Of a stretch of DNA of 64,000 nucleotides, positions 37,141-44,374 are shown piece after piece. Position 1 is the stretch's first letter, and each line of letters begins with the position of its first letter. A model generated the notes under the pieces. The model was not told the origin of the DNA. It saw only the letters and a program-made list of their open reading frames with translations, and did no database searches. The position numbers and the translations under genes are program-made. This stretch comes from Pedobacter sp. MC2016-05 (lineage in GTDB: Bacteria; Bacteroidota; Bacteroidia; Sphingobacteriales; Sphingobacteriaceae). The stretch spans positions 310,001-374,000 of the forward strand of contig NZ_JAPIVT010000001.1 of NCBI RefSeq assembly GCF_026239735.1, given 5' to 3'.

Positions 37141-37228
37141 ATTTAAGATTTTAGAATTACGATTTACGATTTACGATCTATTAAATCGCATTTACTTATG
37201 ACTTTTAACTTTCTACTTTTAACTTAAA
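37141..37228. repeat. Short tandem-like repeat in the groES-groEL spacer
   Basis: The plus strand contains TTACGATTTACGATTTACGAT (about 37156-37176), an ACGATTT heptamer repeated three times, followed by related words CTTTTAACTTTC and CTTTTAACTT (37202-37225). Similar low-complexity spacers occur before fabD and between miaB and the sigma-54 activator. The repeat is transcribed between two essential co-expressed genes. Confidence 0.6.
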
Positions 37229-37519
37229 TTACCCTACTACAGCGTAGATATCGGTTTCACGCATGATTAAATAGTCTTTACCTTCGTAAGGAAGCTCAGT
37301 ACCGCCGTATTTACCATAGATAACAACATCTCCAACTTTTACAGTTGCTTTTTTACCTTCAGCATCTTCTTCAGAAACAGATACTACAGTTCCTTTTGAT
37401 GGTTTTTCTTTAGCGGTATCAGGGATATACAAACCCGATGCAGTTTTCTCTTCTGCGGCAGCTGGTTCTACAATTACTCTGTTCGAACTGCCAGCAATTG
37501 GTTTAAGGTTTAACGCCAT
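37229..37519 (-). CDS. groES: 10-kDa co-chaperonin GroES
   Basis: A 96-residue GroES that caps the GroEL ring. The N-terminal strand LKPIAGSSNRVIVEPAAAEEKTASGLYIP, the mobile-loop region with ASGLYIPDTAKEKP, and the C-terminal GKDYLIMRETDIYAVVG are standard. The first gene of groES-groEL. The upstream region has no CIRCE element, but is rich in dyad symmetry (see the regulatory entry at 37583-37669). Confidence 0.98.
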   Translation of the reverse strand: MALNLKPIAGSSNRVIVEPAAAEEKTASGLYIPDTAKEKPSKGTVVSVSEEDAEGKKATVKVGDVVIYGKYGGTELPYEGKDYLIMRETDIYAVVG

Positions 37520-37863
37520 AACTTTTATTATTTTTTATTTTGATTTGAGTTTTTTAACTACGCATACAATTAACACTTTTTATGCCAAGTGGCTGTCAGG
37601 GACAAATTTTCACTCGTCCTGTCAAAATATAAACAAATTGAGAATATTTGGTGTCAGCTTGGCAGGACGAAATTGGTGTTAATTGTCAAATCAAGTGATA
37701 GGCTTTCATCATGGTGAGGTTAAGGCAATCTTGATGCGATCTGTTTATAATGAGAGTTGCAGGATGCCTTCGTGCTCATAATTATGGAAATGCGCTTGGA
37801 ATGCAGGGTCCTGATATTAGAACTTGATGAATTGAGCTTAAAAAACACTTATTTGAGCGATCT
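37520..37863. promoter_or_regulatory. groES upstream region with nested inverted repeats, no CIRCE
   Basis: TGCCAAG (37583-37589) pairs with CTTGGCA (37658-37664), and CGTCCTGTCA (37615-37624) with TGGCAGGACG (37660-37669; one mismatch). Both dyads lie 64-150 bp before the groES start. The classical HrcA operator (TTAGCACTC-N9-GAGTGCTAA) is absent. These symmetric elements are candidate binding sites for a heat-shock regulator; the role is inferred. The remainder (37670-37863) shows no gene. Confidence 0.45.
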
Positions 37864-39240
37864 TTACCACAAATAAGCGGTCAAGCCCAAACCAAAAGTA
37901 ATGTGGTTAAACTTTACTTTCTCCATACCTTGGTTTTTGAAGGTGTAATTACCGGACGAATTTATTTGATCGATTATAGCGACTGTAAAGTCATTATCGG
38001 AGTCAAAATAGCTGAGGTAAGCTTTTACACCAAGGTTTCTCTTTATCTGTTTTTGTATCCCTAAACCCGCAGACCAGCTGAAGGCAGATTCGGGCTTGTA
38101 GCGAAAGTATGGCAACTCTTTTCCCAGAAATAAATCTTGATATCCTTCTTTGATGTTTAAAATTACTTCACCTTGTGCACCTGCCGACGTGCCTGCATTC
38201 AGTTTTCCGGTGATAAACCAGTTTTTAGCCAAGGGAATACTAAAGTAAGGACCGACATGGATATATCGAATGCCCATTGGTTGGGTATAGAAGCCATCAC
38301 TCACAGTTTGTATATCAGGATCTTCAAAATCCAGTTGGTCATCATTCATTGGGAAGCTAGAGAAAGCAAACTCTCCACCAATACCTACATTTTTAGAGAA
38401 AAACCATGCGCCTTCCAAACCAAAATTAAATCCGGTTTTAGCAAAGAGGTCACTGTTTTTATCTGTTAAATCTTTGCTTAACGCTTCGGCATAACCCAAA
38501 CGGAGCTCAATAAAGCTAGGCTTTAAATTCACCGGAACCGGATTATTGTTAAGCTTAATATGCTCGCCATGTTCTTTAAAAATTTTATCGGCAATAACAT
38601 AGCCCACCTCTGTCGATAAAACTCCAATACCTGCTCCGGCCAAAACATCCGAAATCCAATGGCGATTATTTAGTTCTCTGCCGACAGCTGTAGCCGTTGC
38701 TGCGGTATAAGCACCAACGCTGTACAAAGGCGAACGAAATTGGCCATATTCCTTATGCAGAAAAGTGGCATTCATAAAAGAGTTTGCAGTATGGCCCGAA
38801 GGGAAGGAATTTCTGGTGCTTCCATCTGGTCGCTCTACTTTAGCCGTGTATTTTACGGTATTTACTACCGATGCCATAATTACAGCTGAAAAAGCATAGG
38901 ATACTAACGCCCTCCCCATTTTATGCTTTCCCTTTACACCAGCTCCATTTAAGGCAAAAACTGTAGCCAAAGGTGCATATTGAAGATAATCATCATAGTG
39001 ATAACGGAAAGTTGGTAAATAACGGTTTCGAAATTCACGCACATCTTTTCTAATTCCCCAGGTAGCTGCGCTGCCTGCAAGCAGTAGTGCCGGAACAGCA
39101 GAAATACGAACCGCCTTCGATTTAAAAAAATTGTCTTTTACAATGCTACTATCTAAAACTTCTATTTGCTGAGCAACGGCATGTTGGGTTAAAACAAGAA
39201 GGAGTACTGTAGTTAAAACTTTTGAGTAGCGTTTTTTCAT
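37864..39240 (-). CDS. PAP2-superfamily phosphatase fused to an outer-membrane-like C-terminal domain
   Basis: A 458-residue protein with a signal peptide (about 1-24, ending AVAQ). The acid-phosphatase signature is complete: KYTAKVERP (Lys130-Arg137-Pro138), PSGH (147-150), and GR-x5-H-x3-D (Arg188, His194, Asp198). Residues about 230-458 look like a beta-barrel/porin-like domain with alternating strands (FIELRLGYAEAL, FGLEGAWFFSKNVGIGGEFAF, KVKFNHITFGLGLTAYLW). PAP2 enzymes dephosphorylate lipid phosphates such as undecaprenyl pyrophosphate or lipid A; fusion to a barrel suggests an outer-membrane location. Substrate unknown. Confidence 0.88.
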   Translation of the reverse strand: MKKRYSKVLTTVLLLVLTQHAVAQQIEVLDSSIVKDNFFKSKAVRISAVPALLLAGSAATWGIRKDVREFRNRYLPTFRYHYDDYLQYAPLATVFALNGAGVKGKHKMGRALVSYAFSAVIMASVVNTVKYTAKVERPDGSTRNSFPSGHTANSFMNATFLHKEYGQFRSPLYSVGAYTAATATAVGRELNNRHWISDVLAGAGIGVLSTEVGYVIADKIFKEHGEHIKLNNNPVPVNLKPSFIELRLGYAEALSKDLTDKNSDLFAKTGFNFGLEGAWFFSKNVGIGGEFAFSSFPMNDDQLDFEDPDIQTVSDGFYTQPMGIRYIHVGPYFSIPLAKNWFITGKLNAGTSAGAQGEVILNIKEGYQDLFLGKELPYFRYKPESAFSWSAGLGIQKQIKRNLGVKAYLSYFDSDNDFTVAIIDQINSSGNYTFKNQGMEKVKFNHITFGLGLTAYLW

Positions 39241-39446
39241 TTTAGTAAGCTGAACTGGGAATCTCTAAATTAAAGATACAGATTTTGCAACTTAATGGAA
39301 TACGTCTCGCTTTTTTACTAAGTTTGGGGGGCTTTTTTTAAGGTAAAACTTGCTAAATCGTCAAGAGAAACCTATTTCAAACTGGCTAAGTCGGCGGCCC
39401 CTCATCCTTTTAAAGCTGCGCAGATTAGTTATAAAAAATCCAGAGG

Positions 39447-40388
39447 CTACTTTAATGCTCCTGTTGGATTCGAACCCTTATCTACTATAGTTTTGATGTT
39501 TCCCTTCAGATCCGAAAAGTAGATTTTGCTTTGGATATACGGCTTTTCTCTGCCGCTATAAAAAATCCTGTCATCTGCAGTTACGAAAATATAGGGAACA
39601 TTAACTCCTTTTGGCAAAAGTCGCTCGACCTTTTTGCTGGAAATATCCAGGATGTAAGCAGCTTCGCTTGGTCCAGTTGAGCCATCAGGAGCGTCGGAAT
39701 TGCCTGCGTTGAAAATGAGTTTTTTGACATCTTTTGAATAGAAGAATCGGTTACTGCTGGAAATTGAAAAATCCTTGCCAATCATATCAGCAATCGCCCT
39801 GGAATCAACTAATTTTCCATCAACACTAAACGTATAAAGGTTTTTTAAATCATGTGCCACCAACTCCTTTTCGTTTTTCCATGTTGGTGAATAGAGGTTT
39901 ATTGCCGAAGCACTGTCCAACATCACATAACCCGTATTGTCTGCTTTAATTACACCAACTTTCCAAAGGTTTTTACTGCTAAAAATGTTAAAAGCAATTG
40001 CATTTCCATTCGGCGACCACATGGCTTGGTAGTAATTGATACTGTTAACCTGCAACTTCGATTGACTTTTGTTTTCTAAGTCGGCAATCCAAATCGTCCT
40101 CTTGCCTGTTGTGTCATTCACTGTGTAAGCTAGCTTGTTTCCATCTGGTGAAATAGCTGGGTCCGTAGCGCCTCCGAAGGAGATTTGTTTCATGGTATCG
40201 ATACTCGTGGCTACAATTTTTTCTCCATCCTGGTAAGCCAGAGCAAAATTCTTATTGCTCAGAGAAATGCTATCCAACATAGCTGTTGATTCCGATTCTT
40301 CATTTTTATTTGAGGTGCATGACGCAAAACTAGCGAGGCAAAGGATAATTATGGTTGCAAAACGTGATTCAAATCTTATCATATACAA
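39447..40388 (-). CDS. Beta-propeller (PD40/TolB-like) lipoprotein
   Basis: A 313-residue protein with a lipoprotein signal peptide (lipobox around residue 24: ASFASC). The body has PD40/WD40-like blades (DPAISPDGNKLAYTVNDTTGKRTIWIADL, MWSPNGNAIAFNIFSSKNLW), as in the C-terminal part of TolB. It is probably anchored in the outer or inner membrane facing the periplasm. The start may be the third Met (Met3), which leaves a shorter signal. Function unknown. It is downstream of DUF4197 but separated from it by a terminator. Confidence 0.72.
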   Translation of the reverse strand: MYMIRFESRFATIIILCLASFASCTSNKNEESESTAMLDSISLSNKNFALAYQDGEKIVATSIDTMKQISFGGATDPAISPDGNKLAYTVNDTTGKRTIWIADLENKSQSKLQVNSINYYQAMWSPNGNAIAFNIFSSKNLWKVGVIKADNTGYVMLDSASAINLYSPTWKNEKELVAHDLKNLYTFSVDGKLVDSRAIADMIGKDFSISSSNRFFYSKDVKKLIFNAGNSDAPDGSTGPSEAAYILDISSKKVERLLPKGVNVPYIFVTADDRIFYSGREKPYIQSKIYFSDLKGNIKTIVDKGSNPTGALK

Positions 40389-40404
40389 TTTTACGAATTG
40401 TTTT

Positions 40405-40445
40405 AAACAAAGCAGGCCCGAGTTTTTTCAAAACCCGGACCTGCT
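40405..40445 (-). terminator. Terminator of the DUF4197 gene
   Basis: AGCAGG (40411-40416) pairs with CCTGCT (40440-40445), with CCCGAG/CCCGG-type internal pairing across a T-rich loop, and TTTGTTT follows on the minus strand. It separates the DUF4197 and lipoprotein genes, 24 nt from the former. Confidence 0.75.
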
Positions 40446-40468
40446 GTCTTTTATGATTTTATTTAGAC

Positions 40469-41230
40469 CTAAATCTTCTTTTTATCAGCGTATCCAAACA
40501 CCTTTTGTAGTAAAGTTGTGCTACGTGAGCTTAAATTACCTCTTATTTTAAGTTCTTCTTTAGCAACTTCAATAAATAAACCATCAATCGCTTTTTGGGT
40601 AACGTATTCTGTGAGGTTTGTATTTACCGGTTTTACTAAAGGAAGTCGGTTATATTGCGAGGTTAAATCAGAATAGTATTTAGTGGCATTAACCTTGTTT
40701 AAGCTCGTGGTTACTATCGGACTAAATTTTTGCATCAATTGTGCCGTGGTCACACGTTTAAAGTAAGTGGTCGCCGCGTCGTTGTTTCCTAATAAAATAT
40801 TAGTAGCATCTGCCAATGTCATTTGTTTTATTGCAGATATAAAAATTGGTTTGGCTTCAATAGCAGCATCTTCAGCAGCACGATTTAAACTGGTGATTAC
40901 GTTATCGCAAAGTTTGTTCAGGCCAATTCCTCGCAAGGTTTTCTCGACCTTTTTTGCTTCGGGAGGCATTAGAATTTTTACCGCTAAATTTCCTAAGAAA
41001 CCATCTTTCGCCGATAGTCTATCGGCACCTGCAGAAACGCCAATTTGCAAAGCTTCTTTGATGCCCTGGCCAATTTCAAACGTACTCGGTGTGCCAGTTG
41101 CGCTTGTTGTGTTCGCTGGTTTTTCGGTAATGATTTTAAAAATGTCGCTTAATTTAATCTGTGCTTTGGCGTTAAAATTGGAAAATAATATTAATGTTAG
41201 GGATGCAGTTAAAATATTGATTCTTTTCAT
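40469..41230 (-). CDS. DUF4197 domain protein
   Basis: A 253-residue protein with a signal peptide (about 1-23, NAKAQ). The mature part is mostly helical with DUF4197-type motifs: QGIKEALQIGVSAGADRLSAKDGFLGN, KVEKTLRGIGLNKLCDNVITSLNRAAEDAA, TYFKRVTTAQLMQKFSPIVTTSLNK, and YVTQKAIDGLFIEVAKEELKIRGN. The domain is widespread in Bacteroidetes and proteobacteria with no known function. It is presumably periplasmic. A terminator follows. Confidence 0.9.
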   Translation of the reverse strand: MKRINILTASLTLILFSNFNAKAQIKLSDIFKIITEKPANTTSATGTPSTFEIGQGIKEALQIGVSAGADRLSAKDGFLGNLAVKILMPPEAKKVEKTLRGIGLNKLCDNVITSLNRAAEDAAIEAKPIFISAIKQMTLADATNILLGNNDAATTYFKRVTTAQLMQKFSPIVTTSLNKVNATKYYSDLTSQYNRLPLVKPVNTNLTEYVTQKAIDGLFIEVAKEELKIRGNLSSRSTTLLQKVFGYADKKKI

Positions 41231-41345
41231 CGTCTGTGTTTGGCTTTTTAAAGCAAAATGGCTGCCACGAATTTTAGCAGCTTAATTGTTGCGGAGATAA
41301 AGGTCTGATCCTAGGATTAATTTTAAATTCATCAAAGTAAAATCG

Positions 41346-41382
41346 AAAAAAAATAAACCCCGATTGTAAAAACAATCAGGGT
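41346..41382 (-). terminator. Terminator downstream of the Hsp20 gene
   Basis: ACCCCGATTGT (41357-41367) pairs with ACAATCAGGGT (41372-41382), one mismatch and a 4-nt loop; T run on the minus strand at 41346-41353. It closes the Hsp20 operon. Confidence 0.85.
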
Positions 41383-41406
41383 CTTTGAAATTATAATAGA
41401 CGAAAC

Positions 41407-41844
41407 TTAATTTACTGCGATATCTTTTGCAGGCACATTCGTTTCGGGATTTTTAGGCAGAATAATTGTCAAAATACCATCGGCATATTTCGCTGTTATC
41501 TGATCAACGAGAGCTTTTCCATTTAAAGCAAATGCTCTTTCAAAAGCACCATTGCTAAATTCTCTTCTGCTGAAGTTTTTTTCGCTTTCTGCCGGTCCTT
41601 CGTTCGGGGCGTAAGAAATGGTTAAAACATCGTTTTTGGTTAATACTTTCAGGTATTCTTTTTCCAGGGCAGGAGCAAAAACGTAGATAGTGAACTTATC
41701 ATCAGTTTCTTCAATGTTCGCTGGCACACGTCGGGTACCATTCCGAAACATCTCGTGTGCATGGTGGTGTCTACCAAATCTTGCGCCTCTTGTTCCGCAA
41801 CTGTTATTTATTTTGCCTGTATGGCATCTATTTTCGTTGTACAT
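41407..41844 (-). CDS. Hsp20/alpha-crystallin small heat-shock protein
   Basis: A 145-residue sHSP. The alpha-crystallin domain (about 40-137) shows PANIEETDDKFTIYVFAPALEKEYLKV, FSRREFSNGAFERAFALNG and KYADGILTIILPKN; the conserved GILTI-type motif is present. The N-terminal arm is short and rich in His/Cys/Arg (GRHHHAHE, two Cys), unlike typical IbpA. It keeps denatured proteins soluble without ATP. It follows a truncated glycosyltransferase by 20 nt and ends a small operon with a terminator. Confidence 0.9.
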   Translation of the reverse strand: MYNENRCHTGKINNSCGTRGARFGRHHHAHEMFRNGTRRVPANIEETDDKFTIYVFAPALEKEYLKVLTKNDVLTISYAPNEGPAESEKNFSRREFSNGAFERAFALNGKALVDQITAKYADGILTIILPKNPETNVPAKDIAVN

Positions 41845-41864
41845 GTTATTAAAATTAATTTTTA

Positions 41865-42248
41865 TTAACTCGAGATCATTTGCTGGGTTCTCGAAATACC
41901 CAGTAATTGTGTAATGATGTTGGCATAAGGATAGGATGGAGAAAAAACGGCGTAATCGAATTTTAATCCACGTATCTGCACCACGATGTCATCAATAAAC
42001 TTCATTGGCTCAAGCAACGCACTTATCAAACCAGATTTAGGTTTTTCATCTTCCGAATTTGTTCTGAAGATATTTAACTCCTCATTATAGGCTTTAAAAT
42101 CTGCTCCAATATTTTCAATTGGCGACCTAAATTCCTGAGCACCGAAAAAAGTAACTTTTTCTCCTTTGGTAATCAACTCGCTTGCAAAACCTAAAATAGG
42201 ATTAACATCATTTTGAGAAGGACTGCTTAAAACTAAAACCTGCGACAT
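41865..42248 (-). pseudogene. Truncated UDP-glycosyltransferase (GT1/MGT-like), N-terminal part only
   Basis: A 127-residue protein matching only the acceptor-binding start of GT-B glycosyltransferases: VLVLSSPSQNDVNPILGFASELITKGEKVTFFG (equivalent of the usual H-x-N-P-x-L-x-x-A-x-E-L), then the strand FDYAVFSPSYPYANIITQLLGI. Family proteins are about 400 residues; the catalytic UDP-sugar domain is absent. The stop is only 20 nt before hsp20, so the C-terminal 270 residues were probably lost by deletion. It could also be a small functional protein reusing the Rossmann-like half. Its promoter and neighbours are intact. Confidence 0.65.
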
Positions 42249-42252
42249 CTGC

Positions 42253-42477
42253 TTACTGATTTAAACTATCAATTGGAGTAATCACGCTATCAACTGCTTT
42301 CCGGTTGTGATGGCCAGAACCGTGGTTTTTGCGGTGTGATTCGCAATCGTTTTCCCGGTAATTCCTGTTCTTGAAATCTAACCGATCCGGATATCCGTTT
42401 TGAATGGCCAACACATTCAAGCTGTAAAAGGTTGCACCTGCTACAACCATGGCTAATAATATTCTAAATGCTTTCAT
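42253..42477 (-). CDS. Small secreted hypothetical protein
   Basis: A 74-residue protein with a signal peptide or N-terminal anchor (about 4-23) and a His/Lys/Asn-rich mature part (CESHRKNHGSGHHNRK). Not recognised. It lies 3 nt after the next upstream gene and 4 nt before the truncated glycosyltransferase, in a tight operon with an 88-residue membrane protein and Hsp20. The His-rich tail might bind metal (inference only). Confidence 0.55.
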   Translation of the reverse strand: MKAFRILLAMVVAGATFYSLNVLAIQNGYPDRLDFKNRNYRENDCESHRKNHGSGHHNRKAVDSVITPIDSLNQ

Positions 42478-42480
42478 GGC

Positions 42481-42747
42481 TTAGTAATTGATATTGATGT
42501 GATTTGTTGGGCCGTTTCCTTGAATGTTTGGTTTGTACCATTGATTATCAATGGGTACAATTGGCGAGTAATTTGAATTGAACTCTTCGAATCGATCTGC
42601 GAGGTGACGACGACGGCGACCGAAAATCATTTTGAAGAACAGACCGATAACGATCAATCCCAATATAAACTTGAATATGAAGGGCACGAAAAATACGGCT
42701 GCGCCAAGTAAAATTCCGAATGCTATAGCTTTAAATATTTGTTTCAT
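42481..42747 (-). CDS. Small membrane protein, hypothetical
   Basis: An 88-residue protein with two closely spaced hydrophobic stretches (about 5-22 and 25-43), the basic turn GRRRRHLADRFEEF and a polar tail. Not recognised. It is the first gene of the 42.7-41.4 kb operon ending in Hsp20, separated by a terminator from the ECF sigma gene and the 114-residue membrane protein. Probably an envelope stress factor by context, but this is inference. Confidence 0.6.
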   Translation of the reverse strand: MKQIFKAIAFGILLGAAVFFVPFIFKFILGLIVIGLFFKMIFGRRRRHLADRFEEFNSNYSPIVPIDNQWYKPNIQGNGPTNHININY

Positions 42748-42927
42748 TTTTTGATTATTTAATAGGGTAGACGGTGGTGATTTATTTTTACTTTAAATAA
42801 TTTGAAAAAATTTATTTCATGCCATGATTGGTATTGGCTTGTCTAAACAACATTTGAGAAGGTCGTTAATAATGAATTGGAAAGCTCCTCGCTGAATAGC
42901 ATCCCTTTGGGACAAAGAGGTTGAAAC

Positions 42928-42954
42928 AAAAAAATCCAGCTTTTCAGCTGGATT
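42928..42954 (-). terminator. Terminator of the second ECF sigma unit
   Basis: AATCCAGCT (42933-42941) pairs with AGCTGGATT (42946-42954) with a 4-nt loop; a T run follows on the minus strand (42928-42934 A on plus). It begins directly after the stop of the 114-residue gene. Confidence 0.85.
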
Positions 42955-42958
42955 AAAA

Positions 42959-43303
42959 TTATTCTTTATTTCGATGCCCCCATCCTCCGCAACGGCGGCG
43001 GTATTCTTCTTTAAACCTGGCCCTTTCTTCCTCATTCATGCTATCCCACTTCGAGCGCATTTCTCTGGCTTTTTCGCGAAAACGGTTGTTGCTACCACCC
43101 TTATTAAAATTGCCAAACAACAAGCGGCAAAGGACCAGTAAACCCAATGCCTGCCAGAAATTTAATTTACCGGCATGTACCACTTCTGGTAAAATCCAGT
43201 TCCATAAAAACATTACAACATAGCCTAAGGCCGCTGCAATTAGCGCTACAACAGGGATAAAGAAAAAAAATTTCTTGCCTTTACTAAACTTTCTATTTCT
43301 CAT
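42959..43303 (-). CDS. Small membrane protein next to an ECF sigma factor
   Basis: A 114-residue protein with a basic N-terminus, two TM helices (about 12-33 and 46-64) and a highly charged C-terminal tail (KAREMRSKWDSMNEEERARFKEEYRRR). Not recognised at family level. It starts 11 nt after the sigma factor stop and may act as its partner or its first target. The charged tail could contact the sigma factor; this is inferred from position, not shown. Confidence 0.65.
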   Translation of the reverse strand: MRNRKFSKGKKFFFFIPVVALIAAALGYVVMFLWNWILPEVVHAGKLNFWQALGLLVLCRLLFGNFNKGGSNNRFREKAREMRSKWDSMNEEERARFKEEYRRRCGGWGHRNKE

Positions 43304-43314
43304 TTCCTATTCAA

Positions 43315-43866
43315 TTAATAGTTAATAAATTCTTGATATAAATTTTGCAAACGGCTACGCAAATGTTTCACTGCATAACCCTTTCTTGATATTAAAGTCT
43401 TAATGTTTTCGCCGGTTTCGTCGGCCATTTCTTGAAAAGTGCGTTCTTCCAATTCATTCTGGATAAAAACATAACGCTGGTTTTCCGGTAATTCCTTGAG
43501 CGCCAGAAATAGCTGATCCCAGAAAAGCTTTTTCAAGCCTTCCTGCTCAGGAGAATAGGCATCGGACAATAAAATTTCCTTAAAATTGATTTCCCCATCC
43601 TCCCCTTCGAAAGTAAAATCTTCCAAATGATCTTCTTTCTGCTTTCGGTATTTATCCGTGATCTTGTTTCGGGCAACGCGATAAAGCCAACCACTAATTT
43701 GCTCTATGGCACCAGCTTCTGGCTGATTGCTTAACTGGTACCAAACATCCTGCAAAATATCTTCCGCGTCCTCATCGGTATTCACCCGCCCGCGGATGAA
43801 ACTGAATAAGCGTTTCCCATAGTTGGAAACCGTAGAAATAATATTTAAAGATTCGTTTGTTGGCAA
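43315..43866 (-). CDS. ECF-type RNA polymerase sigma factor
   Basis: A 183-residue sigma-70 family factor. Region 2: FIRGRVNTDEDAEDILQDVWYQL with WLYRVARNKITDKYRK; region 4: ALKELPENQRYVFIQNELEERTFQEMADETGENIKTLISRKGYAVKHLR. No conventional anti-sigma gene follows; instead a small membrane protein lies 11 nt downstream. The neighbouring operon of small membrane proteins and Hsp20 suggests a role in envelope or heat stress (inference). It follows the secG terminator. Confidence 0.93.
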   Translation of the reverse strand: MPTNESLNIISTVSNYGKRLFSFIRGRVNTDEDAEDILQDVWYQLSNQPEAGAIEQISGWLYRVARNKITDKYRKQKEDHLEDFTFEGEDGEINFKEILLSDAYSPEQEGLKKLFWDQLFLALKELPENQRYVFIQNELEERTFQEMADETGENIKTLISRKGYAVKHLRSRLQNLYQEFINY

Positions 43867-43950
43867 AATTATGGGGGTTATAAACCAGTAAACGGATGAG
43901 TTTGCATATTACTTTAAATTACGCTCATTTTTTTAAAAAAAAATTAACTC

Positions 43951-43985
43951 AAAAAAAAAGCTTTCCCTTTTGAGGAAAGCTTTTT
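43951..43985 (-). terminator. Terminator of the miaB-secG direction (after secG)
   Basis: AAAAAGCTTTCC (43955-43966) pairs with GGAAAGCTTTTT (43974-43985), 7-nt loop. A long A tract on the plus strand gives a T tail on the minus strand. It lies 18 nt after the secG stop and could work in both directions. Confidence 0.9.
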
Positions 43986-44003
43986 GAAATATTATAGTCT
44001 AAA

Positions 44004-44360
44004 CTATTTTTTAGTCGTGTCAGTTGTAGCTGGTTTTGCCGGAGCAGTGTTGTTTAATGATCCACCAAGTGGAGATGGAGCTGGTGTTTTATCCAAACGC
44101 TCTTGAATAGCAGAGTTTCCTACAGCTGTAGCGCCACCGCCATTTTTAGTAATTGTAGTAATGCCTAAGGTTAAAATCACAATGGCAGCTAGTAAAACCC
44201 ACGACCCTTTTTCTAAAACATCGCCCGTACGTTGAACCCCAAACATGTTGCTTGTGCCACCGCCCGTTGCTAAACCACCACCTTTAGGGTTTTGTATTAA
44301 TACAAATAAGCCTAAAGCTATACACACAACAATTAATAAAATGATTAAAAAGGTTACCAT
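44004..44360 (-). CDS. secG: Preprotein translocase subunit SecG
   Basis: A 118-residue SecG with TM helices at about 2-20 and 52-72. The signature NPKGGGLATGGGTSNMFGVQRTGDVLEKGSW is unmistakable. A low-complexity Thr/Pro/Ala tail (about 95-118) is longer than in E. coli. SecG joins SecYE to speed translocation across the inner membrane. Last gene of an operon with the TPR-like protein upstream (14-nt gap). Confidence 0.96.
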   Translation of the reverse strand: MVTFLIILLIVVCIALGLFVLIQNPKGGGLATGGGTSNMFGVQRTGDVLEKGSWVLLAAIVILTLGITTITKNGGGATAVGNSAIQERLDKTPAPSPLGGSLNNTAPAKPATTDTTKK

Positions 44361-44374
44361 GGTAATATTATATT

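Noticed and set aside
37520..37700. CIRCE element before groES
   Set aside because: The TTAGCACTC-N9-GAGTGCTAA operator is absent on either strand.
42817..43035. Minus-strand 72-residue frame between the two small operons
   Set aside because: It crosses the terminator at 42928-42954 and overlaps the stop region of the 114-residue gene in another frame.
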